Shown: positions 1 to 8,206, counted from the first letter of the stretch. The stretch: DNA of 21,668 nucleotides from an uncultured Altererythrobacter sp. (GCA_946885545.1 CAMPGP010000010.1:1-21668); one strand, 5' to 3'. Notes: generated from the letters alone by a model not told the origin. Program-made: numbers and translations.

Positions 1-1071
1 GCCAAGGGCGGCGGCAGCGAGAACAAGTCCAAGTTCAAGATGATGAACCCGAGCGACAATATCGTTGCATGGGTGCTCGAGCAGATTCCCTCGATGGGTG
101 CGGGCTGGTGTCCACCGGGCATGCTCGGGATCGGCATCGGCGGCACCGCCGAACACTGCATGAAGCTCGCCAAGCAGAGCCTGATGGACCCGATCGACAT
201 GGCGCAGTTGAAGGCGCGCGGTCCGCAGAGCGATATCGAGAAGCTGCGGATCGAGATCTACGACGCGGTCAACGCGCAGGGCGTCGGCGCGCAGGGGCTC
301 GGCGGCCTTTCCACGGTGCTCGACGTGAAGATCTACGATGCGCCCTGCCACGCGGCGGGCAAGCCGGTGGCGATGATCCCCAACTGCGCCGCGACGCGCC
401 ATGCGCATTTCACGCTCGACGGTTCGGGCCCGGCCTATCTCGAACCGCCCAGACTCGACGAATGGCCCGATGTCCACTGGCAGCCCGACGCCGCGGCCAA
501 GCGCGTGAACCTCGACACGCTGACGAAAGAGGAGGTCGAAAGCTGGCAGCACGGCGACCGCCTGCTGGTCTCGGGCAATATGCTCACCGGGCGCGACGCG
601 GCGCACAAGCGCATCCAGGACATGCTGTCCAAGGGCGAGGAACTGCCGGTCGATTTCCGCGGCCGCGCGATCTACTACGTCGGCCCGGTCGATCCGGTAA
701 TGGGTGAGGTCGTCGGCCCCGCCGGGCCCACCACCGCTACGCGGATGGACAAGTTCACCGAGATGATGCTCGACCTCGGGCTGCTGGCGATGATCGGGAA
801 GGCCGAGCGCGGGGCGGATGCGGTCGAGGTGATCAGCCGCTTCAAGGTCGCCTACCTGATGGCGACCGGCGGCGCGGCATATCTGGTGGCGCGCGCGATC
901 AAGGAGGCGAAAGTGGTCGGCTTCGAAGACCTGGGCATGGAAGCGATCTACGAATTCACCGTCGAGGACATGCCGGTGACGGTGGCGGTCGATGCGGCGG
1001 GCAACAACGTCCACACGCTGGCGCCCGCGCAGTGGAAGGAGAGAATCGCACGCGAAGGCCTGCTTTCCTGA
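1..1071 (+). CDS. Class I fumarate hydratase, 3' part
   Basis: This is the C-terminal part of an iron-sulfur (class I, FumA/FumB-like) fumarase, which interconverts fumarate and malate in the TCA cycle in the cytoplasm. The reading frame is open from base 1 and runs through a segment reading AKGGGSENKSKFK before the first ATG at 40, so the true start lies outside the window; 356 codons are visible of a family length near 500-550. Visible family features are WCPPGMLGIGIGGTAEHC near the start, IPNCAATRHAHF, the VDPVMGEVVGPAGPTTATRMD stretch split across the swivel domain, and a C-terminal GMEAIYEFTVEDMPV. Cysteines in WCPPG and PNCAATRH are the likely [4Fe-4S] ligands by family knowledge; the third should lie upstream. 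It is followed by 99 bases before the sensor kinase, with no clear terminator. The gene is oxygen-sensitive in other organisms; nothing here shows its regulation. Confidence 0.95.
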   Translation, partial: AKGGGSENKSKFKMMNPSDNIVAWVLEQIPSMGAGWCPPGMLGIGIGGTAEHCMKLAKQSLMDPIDMAQLKARGPQSDIEKLRIEIYDAVNAQGVGAQGLGGLSTVLDVKIYDAPCHAAGKPVAMIPNCAATRHAHFTLDGSGPAYLEPPRLDEWPDVHWQPDAAAKRVNLDTLTKEEVESWQHGDRLLVSGNMLTGRDAAHKRIQDMLSKGEELPVDFRGRAIYYVGPVDPVMGEVVGPAGPTTATRMDKFTEMMLDLGLLAMIGKAERGADAVEVISRFKVAYLMATGGAAYLVARAIKEAKVVGFEDLGMEAIYEFTVEDMPVTVAVDAAGNNVHTLAPAQWKERIAREGLLS

Positions 1072-1170
1072 TTCGGTCGGTGCCCGCGAGGCGGTTCGAC
1101 GAAGCGTAAAGGCCTTCCGACGACCGAGATGGTCAAGGCGACGGCTTCGCGGCTAGAGGGGGAACTGAAC

Positions 1171-2409
1171 ATGGTGGAACCTCTCCCCCTACATGAACGC
1201 GCGCGCGTGCCGGTCGTGACCGTGCTGGCCTCGATGGTCGGACTGTGGCTGTGCTATTTCCTGCTCACGACGGCGCGAGCGAGCATCGCCGGGTTCGAGA
1301 TGCAGACAGAGATGCTCTGGCGTCGAGGACTGGTGACGCTGGTTGGCGTGGCGATGACGGTCCTGCTGTGGGCGATCCTGCGACTGTTCGACAATCGTGC
1401 GCTGTGGGTGAAGATCCTCGCCGCGGTACTGATCGCGATCCCGGTATCGATCCCGATCGCGCAAACGAACCAGTGGATATTCGCCGAGATCCAGCGCCAG
1501 GAGGAAAAGAACTTCGGCGAGGAGCGAGGGATCAACATCCGCCGCGACGAGGCGGGCAATCTGCTGGTCGACATTCCGCCCGAGCGCGTTGGCGACCTGA
1601 CCGGTCTGGGCGTCAGCAGCGATGCGGTCGCGCCGGGGGCTCCGACCAGCGTGATGATTGCGCCGGCTCCGACACGGTCGGACCAGTGGCGCCAGATCAT
1701 CGACATCGCACTCGGCCGCTATTTTCTTCTGCTCGCCTGGGCGTCACTCTATTTCGCCATGCTCGCCGGTGCACAGGCGCGCGCGGCCGAACGGCGCGAG
1801 GAGCGGTTCCGCAGCGCAGCGAAGGCGGCCGAACTGCGCAGTTTGCGCTATCAGGTGAACCCGCACTTCCTGTTCAATACCCTGAACTCGCTGTCGGCGC
1901 TGGTAATGACGGGCAAGACCGAGCGCGCCGAAACCATGATCCAGTCGATCGCCGGGTTCTATCGCCACAGCCTCGCCGACGATCCGTCCACCGACACCGC
2001 CCTGGTCGACGAGTTCGAGCTCCAGCGACAGTATCTCGCGATCGAGGCGGTGCGCTTTCCCGACCGGCTTGCCACCCGCTTCGAACTGCCGCCCGAGCTT
2101 GCCGAGGCGCGGGTCCCAGGCATGATCCTCCAGCCGCTGGTCGAGAATTCGGTCAAATACGCCGTCGCGCCCCACAAGGTGCCCATCACGATCCGGATCG
2201 CTGCGCGCGAGGACTATGGGCGTCTGGCGATCACGGTCGAGGACGATGGACCGGGCACCTCGGGTGGCGGTGGCTTCGGCATCGGGCTCGCCAACGTTCG
2301 CGACCGGCTGCACGCGCGCTTCGGCAACGACGCAGTGATCACCTCGGGCCCCGTCGAAGGCGGAGGCTATCTCACCGAAATCCGCATACCGCTGGTGAAA
2401 CATGGCTGA
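1171..2409 (+). CDS. LytS-type membrane sensor histidine kinase
   Basis: A 412-residue sensor kinase of the LytS/YehU type (His_kinase PF06580 plus HATPase_c). It has predicted membrane segments near residues 14-35, 51-72, 77-98 and 180-200. The polar stretch between the third and fourth, about 80 residues, is probably the external sensing region. The phospho-acceptor motif NPHFLFNTLNSLSAL places the active histidine at residue 232, and the nucleotide-binding end shows EDDGPG (about residue 356) followed by GIGLANVRDRL. I chose the ATG at 1171 because AGAGGGGGA at 1155-1163 gives a good ribosome site seven bases upstream; an in-frame ATG at 1129 would add 14 residues without such a site. It overlaps the response regulator by 8 bases, so the pair is one operon. 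The signal sensed is not visible. Confidence 0.93.
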   Translation: MVEPLPLHERARVPVVTVLASMVGLWLCYFLLTTARASIAGFEMQTEMLWRRGLVTLVGVAMTVLLWAILRLFDNRALWVKILAAVLIAIPVSIPIAQTNQWIFAEIQRQEEKNFGEERGINIRRDEAGNLLVDIPPERVGDLTGLGVSSDAVAPGAPTSVMIAPAPTRSDQWRQIIDIALGRYFLLLAWASLYFAMLAGAQARAAERREERFRSAAKAAELRSLRYQVNPHFLFNTLNSLSALVMTGKTERAETMIQSIAGFYRHSLADDPSTDTALVDEFELQRQYLAIEAVRFPDRLATRFELPPELAEARVPGMILQPLVENSVKYAVAPHKVPITIRIAAREDYGRLAITVEDDGPGTSGGGGFGIGLANVRDRLHARFGNDAVITSGPVEGGGYLTEIRIPLVKHG

Positions 2410-3142
2410 CGAACCCGAAACAAGGCCGCTGCGCACACTGATCGTCGACGACGAGCCGCTCGCGGTCGAACGCATGCAGGTAATCTGCGCCAAGCTGCCC
2501 GAACTCGCCGTGGTCGGCACTGCAAGCGACGGCGCCGCCGCACTGCGGCTGGTGGAGGCGTTGGCGCCCGATCTGATCCTGCTCGACATGACCATGCCCG
2601 AGGCCGATGGGCTCGCGGTCGCGCGCAAGCTGGCCGAACGCGAACGGCCGCCTGCGGTAATCTTCGTCACCGCACACGATCATTTCGCGGTCGAGGCGTT
2701 CGATCTCGACGCGGTCGACTACGTTCTCAAACCGGTGGCGCACGAACGGCTGTCGCGGGCGATCGAGCGCGCGGTTTCGCGCCGCACGCGCCCCGCACGC
2801 AGCGACAGCAAATGGCTCGACGAGCTGTGGGTGCCCCATCGGTCGGAGCTCTTGCGGGTCGAGATCGACCAGATCGACCGTATCGACGCCGAGCGCGACT
2901 ACGTGCGCCTGCACCTCGGCGATCGCAGCTACCTGCTGCTGCAGACGATCGCTGGCCTGGAAGAGCGCCTCGACCCGGCCGAATTCATCCGCATCCACCG
3001 CTCTACCATCCTCCGGAAGGATCGTATTCGCGGCCTGCGTCACGACGGGCTCGGAGTGTGGTCGGCGGAGCTCGAGGACGGCGAGGCGCTGCGTATCGGG
3101 CGCACCTACCTCCCGAAGGTCAAGGCGATGGCGGGGCGCTGA
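2402..3142 (+). CDS. LytTR-family response regulator
   Basis: A 246-residue response regulator. The receiver domain (about residues 10-125) shows the acidic pair in LIVDDEP, the phospho-acceptor Asp62 in LILLDMTMPEADG, a Thr in FVTAHD and the conserved Lys in YVLKPV. The C-terminal half (from about residue 138) is a LytTR DNA-binding domain, with the typical IDRIDAERDYVRLHL and EFIRIHRSTILRKDRI. It starts 8 bases inside the upstream kinase gene, so translation is probably coupled, and the two form a cognate pair. LytTR regulators bind short direct repeats upstream of target genes; none of the neighbouring genes is an obvious target. The next plus-strand gene is over 600 bases away. Confidence 0.94.
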   Translation: MADEPETRPLRTLIVDDEPLAVERMQVICAKLPELAVVGTASDGAAALRLVEALAPDLILLDMTMPEADGLAVARKLAERERPPAVIFVTAHDHFAVEAFDLDAVDYVLKPVAHERLSRAIERAVSRRTRPARSDSKWLDELWVPHRSELLRVEIDQIDRIDAERDYVRLHLGDRSYLLLQTIAGLEERLDPAEFIRIHRSTILRKDRIRGLRHDGLGVWSAELEDGEALRIGRTYLPKVKAMAGR

Positions 3143-3210
3143 CGCCCTGGTCGCGTCGGTCCACCACCGACACCGTGCCGCCGATTTCGCCTCCTCCTAA
3201 ACAAGTTCGA

Positions 3211-3239
3211 CCCGGACCGGGGGACTGGACCGGTCCGGG
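3211..3239. terminator. Perfect 10-bp inverted repeat between convergent genes
   Basis: CCCGGACCGG at 3211-3220 is repeated as its exact reverse complement at 3230-3239 with a nine-base loop. It lies between the stop of the response regulator (3142) and the stop of the convergent urcA-like gene (3282). The position and the stable GC stem suggest a bidirectional terminator, but there is no T tract on either side, so Rho-independent function is not assured. Confidence 0.45.
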
Positions 3240-3281
3240 CCGAATGGCGACTAAAGCCATGCCCTCGGGGGAGAGAGGTGT

Positions 3282-3578
3282 TTAGCCGCCGAGCCGCTTC
3301 GCCTCGACGATGGCCGCGAACTGAGCCTTCGCCTGCTTCATCGTTTCGGCGTAGCACTGGCGCGCCTGCGGCGACGCGAGGCGTGTTCCGGTAAGTTGAC
3401 CGAGGCCGCAATACTTGCGCGCCGCGGAATCGATCCTGCGATCGAGCGTCTCCTGTCCCTTGGCGGTGGTGAGATCGAGATCGCGATAGGAGACCCTGAG
3501 CGAATCATCGGCGTAGGCGGGGGCGGCCGTGGTGCCGAGCACGGCAATTGCCGCGAGCATGGTAAAGGGACGTTTCAT
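3282..3578 (-). CDS. UrcA family exported protein
   Basis: A 98-residue protein with a signal peptide (MKRPFTMLAAIAVLGTTAAPAYA, probable cleavage after AYA) and a mature part reading VSYRDLDLTTAKGQETLDRRI followed by an AARKYCG segment and a second cysteine in ARQCYAE. This pattern is that of the UrcA family found in sphingomonads and caulobacters, whose function is not established; the two cysteines may form a disulfide in the periplasm. The ATG at 3578 was chosen because it begins the signal peptide and has a GGAGG ribosome site at 3587-3591. The frame remains open further upstream without family similarity. It diverges from the small membrane protein at 3787. Confidence 0.85.
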   Translation of the reverse strand: MKRPFTMLAAIAVLGTTAAPAYADDSLRVSYRDLDLTTAKGQETLDRRIDSAARKYCGLGQLTGTRLASPQARQCYAETMKQAKAQFAAIVEAKRLGG

Positions 3579-3674
3579 CGTCGGTTCCTCCAGTTGCGGG
3601 TGCCTCACTCGAACGGGGCGGAGGCGCCTCGCAAGTCTTGGAATACGCTCGCCCGGAACCGGCCTCACGCGCAT

Positions 3675-3701
3675 GTCGACCGTGGCCCGCAAACGGTCGA
3701 C
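3675..3701. repeat. Perfect 9-bp inverted repeat in divergent promoter region
   Basis: GTCGACCGT at 3675-3683 and its exact reverse complement at 3693-3701 are separated by nine bases. The element lies between the divergent starts at 3578 (urcA-like) and 3787 (membrane protein), about 50 bases before the candidate promoter of the latter. It could be an operator or an RNA hairpin in a urcA-side transcript. No known family of binding site is recognised. Confidence 0.4.
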
Positions 3702-3751
3702 CGGCGTAGCGGGCCCCGGACGGATGCATCGAACCGCCCGACGAACCGCGT

Positions 3752-3780
3752 TTGGCAAACGACGGGTGCGGGTGCATTAT
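3752..3780 (+). promoter_or_regulatory. Candidate promoter of a leaderless mRNA
   Basis: TTGGCA at 3752-3757 and CATTAT at 3775-3780 are 17 bases apart and match the sigma-70 consensus at 5/6 and 4/6 positions. The start codon at 3787 follows the -10 hexamer by six bases, so transcription would start on or next to the ATG. There is no ribosome binding site, which fits a leaderless mRNA. Not tested; based on sequence only. Confidence 0.55.
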
Positions 3781-3786
3781 GCGCGC

Positions 3787-4053
3787 ATGGCCGTGATCCT
3801 CATCTTCATCCTAGGGATCGGGAACTTCGCCCTGCACAAGGCGGTGCTCGAAAGCGGGCACCCGCTGCTGGGGCGGATGCCGTGGTTCGTTCACATGCTC
3901 GGCGGGCGAATCACGCTGCTGAGCGAGTTTCTGGTGCTGCTCGCTGCCATGCTGCTCGTCGCCAACGGCTGGCCCAATCTTGCCTGGGCCTATCTTCTCT
4001 ACACCGGCCTCAACCTCGCTTCCGCGTGGCTGATCCTCACCGGGCGAATTTAG
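3787..4053 (+). CDS. Small three-helix membrane protein, unknown function
   Basis: An 88-residue hydrophobic protein I do not recognise. Predicted membrane helices lie near residues 1-18, 42-59 and 62-85, joined by a short polar loop containing HKAVLESGHPLLGRMPW. The start at ATG 3787 is supported by a candidate promoter six bases before it; the frame is open upstream, but the extension is Arg-rich and lacks membrane character. It lies 43 bases before the lipid kinase gene on the same strand and may be cotranscribed with it. The gene content around it suggests a membrane or lipid-related role, but this is only context. Confidence 0.7.
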   Translation: MAVILIFILGIGNFALHKAVLESGHPLLGRMPWFVHMLGGRITLLSEFLVLLAAMLLVANGWPNLAWAYLLYTGLNLASAWLILTGRI

Positions 4054-4096
4054 CGCAGGCACGGGAACGCTTGGGCCCGTCCGGCGCTTCGCTCGC

Positions 4097-4951
4097 ATGA
4101 CCGACGCGCGCCCGCTCTGGCTGATCGCCAATCCCGCCAGCGGCAGCAATACGCCCGCTGCCATCGAAGCCCTCGAGACCTGCTGCGGCGCGAACGGCTT
4201 CTCGCTTCAACGGCGCATCGAATTTCCCGACGAACCACTCCCTGATGCGACGATGCTCGACAATGCCGGCGTGGAGACGCTGGCGATCTATGCCGGCGAT
4301 GGCACGGTGAACGCGGCTGTGACCGGTCTCTACGGCTGGGAAGGCGCGATTCTCGTTCTTCCCGGGGGCACGATGAACTTGCTCGCCAAACGCCTCCATG
4401 GCGAATCGCCGACCGAAGAGATCGTCACGCGGGTGGGCGCTGGAGCGGCACGGATGGTGCGGCCCAAGGTGGCGCGCACCGCGTACGGCGATGCGCTCGC
4501 GGGGCTGCTCGCGGGGCCTGGAACTGCATGGTACGCGGTGCGCGAGGCGATGCGCGATGTCGACATCGCGGGGATGGCGGGCAGCGCGAGCGAGGCCTTG
4601 GCCGAGACGACGGGCGGATCGACGCTGTGCTGCGCGAAGCCCCGTCTCGGGCGCGAGGAAGGCTATCCGCTGATCGAGATCACCCCAGGCGAATGGGGTA
4701 TGCAGCTCGACGCCTATCACGCCGAAAGCCCCGGTGATTACCTTCAGCAGGGCTGGGCGCTGTTGCGACGGCAGTTCCGCGAGGGGCCGCACGACCGGCT
4801 CGGCCTGATCGATCGCGTCGAGGTGACCGATCGCGACGGGAAGCCGATCGGGCTGTTGATCGACGGCGAACCGGCGCAGGGCAAGGCGAACGAGGAATTC
4901 GTCGTGGCCGCGTGCGAGGTCGATCTGCTAGCGACCCAGAATGGCTGCTGA
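4097..4951 (+). CDS. Diacylglycerol-kinase-family lipid kinase
   Basis: A 284-residue protein of the DAGK catalytic family (PF00781; YegS/DgkB/sphingosine-kinase-like), which phosphorylates a lipid hydroxyl using ATP. The N-terminal domain shows LWLIANPASGS (about residues 6-16), the nucleotide motif YAGDGTVNAAV (about 61-71) and LPGGTMNLLAKRLHG (about 91-105), all hallmarks of the fold. The C-terminal half is less conserved and ends with LLIDGEPAQGKANEEFVVAACEVDLL, the returning beta-sandwich. The lipid substrate cannot be named from sequence. The ATG at 4097 is the first good start, without an obvious ribosome site. It overlaps the phosphoesterase gene by 11 bases, suggesting coupled expression. 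Confidence 0.88.
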   Translation: MTDARPLWLIANPASGSNTPAAIEALETCCGANGFSLQRRIEFPDEPLPDATMLDNAGVETLAIYAGDGTVNAAVTGLYGWEGAILVLPGGTMNLLAKRLHGESPTEEIVTRVGAGAARMVRPKVARTAYGDALAGLLAGPGTAWYAVREAMRDVDIAGMAGSASEALAETTGGSTLCCAKPRLGREEGYPLIEITPGEWGMQLDAYHAESPGDYLQQGWALLRRQFREGPHDRLGLIDRVEVTDRDGKPIGLLIDGEPAQGKANEEFVVAACEVDLLATQNGC

Positions 4952-5801
4952 CACCACGCTTCTCTTCCACCTCAGCGACATTCATTTCGGGCTCGAGGAC
5001 AACCGCGCGCTCGACTGGGTCAAGCAGGAGATCGCCGAGCAGGAACCGGCCGCCGTCGCGATCACCGGGGATCTGACGATGCGGGCCCGCACGCGCGAAT
5101 TCGATGCCGCGTGCCACTGGATCAAGTCGCTCGACGTGCCGGTGACCGTCGAAGTCGGCAATCACGACCTGCCCTACTTCAATCTCCTCGAACGGTTCTT
5201 TCACCCTTATCGCCGGATTCGGGGGATCGAGGATCGGATCGAACGTGAGATCGACCTGCCCGGCCTCGCCATCGTGCCGCTCAAGACCGCCGTACGCATG
5301 CAGCCGCGCCTCAACTGGTCGAAGGGCTGGGTCAGCCCGCGGGCCTTGAGGAAGTGCCTCGCAGCGATCGATGCCTTACCCGAAGGGACGCAAGCGCTGG
5401 TCACCTGCCACCACCCGCTGCGCGAAGTCGGCACGGCGGGAACGGCGCTTACCCGGCACGGCAGCAAGGCGCTTGCCGCGCTGGCCAAGCGGCCCGTGCT
5501 CGCGGTCCTTTCGGGTCACGTCCACGACGCATTCGACATCGTCGAGGACACGAAGAACGGTCCGGTGCGGATGATCGGGGCAGGTACGCTGTCGAAGCGC
5601 ACCCGCTCGACCCCGCCGAGTTTCAACGAACTGACTTGGGACGGCGCCACTCTCGACGTGCGCGTGCGCAATCTGGAACACATCCGCACGCGCGACATGC
5701 AGATCGACGACGTGCCCGAGGATGCGCGCCCGCCGCGCCAGCCGGGCGAACCGGTCGCGCCCGTGCGTCAGATACCGCGGGTCGATCCGCCGGTACACTG
5801 A
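4941..5801 (+). CDS. Calcineurin-like metallophosphoesterase
   Basis: A 286-residue binuclear metallophosphoesterase (PF00149). All metal motifs are present in order: HLSDIHFG (Asp13, His15), AITGDLTMRAR, VEVGNHDLP, VTCHHPL and LSGHVHD. The overall form resembles the CpdA/Icc cyclic-nucleotide phosphodiesterase-like group, but the substrate cannot be deduced. No signal peptide is seen, so it is probably cytoplasmic. The C-terminal 30 residues are Pro/Arg-rich and probably disordered. It starts inside the 3' end of the lipid kinase gene (11-base overlap), so the two are likely translated from one mRNA. It ends nine bases before the convergent antiporter gene. Confidence 0.9.
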   Translation: MAADTTLLFHLSDIHFGLEDNRALDWVKQEIAEQEPAAVAITGDLTMRARTREFDAACHWIKSLDVPVTVEVGNHDLPYFNLLERFFHPYRRIRGIEDRIEREIDLPGLAIVPLKTAVRMQPRLNWSKGWVSPRALRKCLAAIDALPEGTQALVTCHHPLREVGTAGTALTRHGSKALAALAKRPVLAVLSGHVHDAFDIVEDTKNGPVRMIGAGTLSKRTRSTPPSFNELTWDGATLDVRVRNLEHIRTRDMQIDDVPEDARPPRQPGEPVAPVRQIPRVDPPVH

Positions 5802-5810
5802 GCGGTCGAG

Positions 5811-7481
5811 TCAGGTGGCGGGTCGGCGCGCAGCCGCGAGGCCGAGAATGGCGCGCGCGATTTCGCGTTCGCCCATCACCACGTGATCGACGCCGAGGCG
5901 CTCGAGATGGGCGACCTCTTCGTCCGAATGCGCACGGGCGAAGATCACGATCTCGGGATTGAGCCGTCGCGCGCGCTCGGCAATGGCGCCGCCTTCGAAC
6001 CCTTCGGGAATGGCGACGATCAGCTTGGCGGCGTGATCGATCCCGGCTTCAGCCAGAACGCGCGGATCGGCGGCGTTGCCGACTACCGTCTCGCGGCCGA
6101 GTGCGGTCGCTTCCCGGGCCTGGTCGGCGCGCTCCTCGATCACCACCAGCGCCCTTCCGAGGTCTTCGGTCCCTTCGGCGATCAGGCGTCCGACGCGTCC
6201 GTGCCCGACGAGAATTACGTGCTCGCGACGTTGGCGCTGGCGCGTTTCCTCGCGCTCACGGGCGACGGCTTCCTCGCGCTTCCTCGCGGCACCGAGCCGG
6301 CCGACGATGGCCGTGAAGATGAAGGGGTTGATCAGGATCGAGAAGATCGCGCCCGCCAGGATGAGATCCCGCCCCTCGGGCGGCAACACCCCGACCTGCA
6401 TGCCGAGCCCCGCGAGGATGAACGAGAACTCGCCGATCTGCGCGAGGCTGGCCGCGACCGTCAGAGCGATCGAATTGCTGTGCCCGAAGGCGCGCACGAT
6501 GCCCCAGGCTGCCAGCGACTTGCCGACGACGATGATCGCTACCGTCGCGAGGACGGGGCCCGGCTGTTCCACCACCACCGAGGGATCGAACAGCATGCCG
6601 ACCGAAACGAAGAACAGCACCGCGAAGGCGTCGCGCAGCGGCAGCGTCTCTTCCGCGGCGCGGCGGCTCAACTGGGTCTCGCCCAGGATCATGCCCGCGA
6701 AGAAGGCGCCGAGCGCGAACGAGACGTCGAACACGTAGGCGGCGCCGAACGCGACGCCGAGTGCGATCGACAGCACTGCGAGGCGGAAGAGTTCGCGCGA
6801 GCCGGTGTGCGCGGTCCAGTGCAGCGCCGCCGGGATCACGCGGCGCGCGACGATCAGCATGAACGCCACGAACGCCCCGACCTTGAGCACGGTCAGGCCG
6901 AGGACGGCGACGAGGTTGGTGCCCCCTTCCCCTCCGCTACCGCCGCCCTCTCCGCCCATCGTTCCCGCGAACGCCGGCAGCAGGACCAGTGCGAGGATCA
7001 TCGCGAGATCCTCGACGATCAGCCAGCCCACGGCGATGCGCCCGCGATCGGTCTCGACCAGGTTGCGGGCCTGCAGCGCGCGCAACAGTACGACCGTGCT
7101 CGCCACCGACAGGGCGAGCCCGAACACGAGCCCGGCGGCGACCGACCACCCGAGATAGAGCGCGAGAGCCAGGCCGAGGCCGGTCGCGACCGCGATCTGG
7201 AGCACTGCCCCCGGTACCGCGATCTTCCTCACCGACAGGAGGTCCCGAAGCGAGAAATGCAGTCCGACACCGAACATGAGCAGCATCACGCCGATCTCTG
7301 CGAGCTCGTTCGCGAGCGCTACGTCGGCGACGTAGCCCGGCGTGAACGGCCCCACGAGAACGCCTGCGAACAGGTAGCCTGCGACGGGGGAAATCCGAAG
7401 CCTGTGCGCCAGCGCACCCATCAGGAACGCCACGACGAAGCCCGCGACGATCGTTCCCATCAGCGGTGTGTGATGCGGCAT
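5811..7481 (-). CDS. ybaL: CPA2 cation:proton antiporter with RCK domain, YbaL-like
   Basis: A 556-residue inner-membrane antiporter of the monovalent cation:proton antiporter-2 family. The N-terminus (TPLMGTIVAGFVVAFLMG, LRISPVAGYLFAGVLVGPFTPG, ELAEIGVMLLMFGVGLHFSL) follows E. coli YbaL closely as I recall it, and the length matches (about 558). About twelve membrane segments occupy residues 1-390. They are followed by a charged Arg/Glu linker (about 395-418) and a TrkA-N/RCK_N nucleotide-binding domain beginning HVILVGHGRVGRLIAEG (about 419), ending with VVMGEREIARAILGL. RCK domains gate transport in response to nucleotides or thiols. The ATG at 7481 has an AGAGGAA ribosome site just upstream. 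A 6-bp hairpin (7500-7515) lies in the presumed leader. The potassium/proton substrate is inferred from the family. Confidence 0.92.
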   Translation of the reverse strand: MPHHTPLMGTIVAGFVVAFLMGALAHRLRISPVAGYLFAGVLVGPFTPGYVADVALANELAEIGVMLLMFGVGLHFSLRDLLSVRKIAVPGAVLQIAVATGLGLALALYLGWSVAAGLVFGLALSVASTVVLLRALQARNLVETDRGRIAVGWLIVEDLAMILALVLLPAFAGTMGGEGGGSGGEGGTNLVAVLGLTVLKVGAFVAFMLIVARRVIPAALHWTAHTGSRELFRLAVLSIALGVAFGAAYVFDVSFALGAFFAGMILGETQLSRRAAEETLPLRDAFAVLFFVSVGMLFDPSVVVEQPGPVLATVAIIVVGKSLAAWGIVRAFGHSNSIALTVAASLAQIGEFSFILAGLGMQVGVLPPEGRDLILAGAIFSILINPFIFTAIVGRLGAARKREEAVAREREETRQRQRREHVILVGHGRVGRLIAEGTEDLGRALVVIEERADQAREATALGRETVVGNAADPRVLAEAGIDHAAKLIVAIPEGFEGGAIAERARRLNPEIVIFARAHSDEEVAHLERLGVDHVVMGEREIARAILGLAAARRPAT

Positions 7482-7594
7482 GCGTTTCCTCTTCTGTGTG
7501 CCCGAAGCCTCGGGCAGGCTGGCGCCGGGGTCAACTCGCGCGAGCCTCGGCCGGCTCTCGGTCCGTCCAGATAGTCAGGAAGCCGGAATCGAAA

Positions 7595-7620
7595 AGGGCG
7601 GCCCCTCGCGGAGCCGCCCT
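7595..7620 (-). terminator. Rho-independent terminator behind rpsI
   Basis: AGGGCGGC at 7595-7602 and GCCGCCCT at 7613-7620 are exact complements with a ten-base loop. On the minus strand the stem is followed by TTTTC, and it lies 29 bases after the rpsI stop, as expected for the end of the rplM-rpsI operon. Confidence 0.85.
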
Positions 7621-7648
7621 CTCGGTGTTCCGATATTCGGAAAGTCGC

Positions 7649-8206
7649 TTAGCGCTTCGAGAACTGGAAGCTGCGGCGGGCCTTGGCGCGGCCGTACTTC
7701 TTGCGCTCGACCACGCGGCTGTCGCGGGTCAGGAAGCCGGCGGCCTTGACCGCGGCGCGCAGCTCGGGCTCGAACTTGCTCAGCGCCTGGCTGATGCCGT
7801 GCTTGACCGCGCCGGCCTGGCCCGACAACCCGCCGCCCTTGACCGTCGCGACGACGTCGTAGGCGCCTTCGCGGTCGGCGACGAGGAACGGCTGGTTGAT
7901 CACCAGGCGCAGCGACGGACGCGCGAAGTAGACGTCCTGCTCGCGGCCGTTGACGGTCACCTTGCCGGTGCCCGGCTTGAGCCAGACGCGGGCCACGGCG
8001 TCCTTGCGGCGGCCGGTGGCGTAGGAACGGCCCTGCGCGTCGACTTCCTTTTCGCGGAGCACGGCGGCGGGGCCGGTGCGAACGACGGGAGCCTCGACGG
8101 TCTCACCTTCGGCGGCACCCTCGACAGGGGCGGAGGTGGCCGGAGCTTCGCCGGCGAGATCCTTGAGGTCCGCGAGATCGGACACGGTGTTCTTTTCGTC
8201 AGCCAT
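7649..8206 (-). CDS. rpsI: 30S ribosomal protein S9
   Basis: A 185-residue ribosomal protein S9. The conserved body begins near residue 58 with [20 protein letters not shown], continues through [19 protein letters not shown], and ends with the characteristic basic tail [17 protein letters not shown], whose C-terminus reaches the ribosomal P site in known structures. The first 55 or so residues are an acidic and Ala-rich extension absent from the 130-residue E. coli protein; N-terminal extensions of this kind are seen in alphaproteobacteria. The ATG overlaps the rplM stop by one base (TAATG), so translation is probably coupled. A terminator follows at 7595-7620. Confidence 0.97.
   Translation of the reverse strand: MADEKNTVSDLADLKDLAGEAPATSAPVEGAAEGETVEAPVVRTGPAAVLREKEVDAQGRSYATGRRKDAVARVWLKPGTGKVTVNGREQDVYFARPSLRLVINQPFLVADREGAYDVVATVKGGGLSGQAGAVKHGISQALSKFEPELRAAVKAAGFLTRDSRVVERKKYGRAKARRSFQFSKR

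Noticed and set aside
5883..7574. 563-codon open frame opposite the YbaL-like antiporter
   Set aside because: The product is full of Asp, Arg, Glu and His with no membrane or domain pattern, as expected for the complement of a GC-rich membrane-protein gene. The minus-strand gene has all family motifs.
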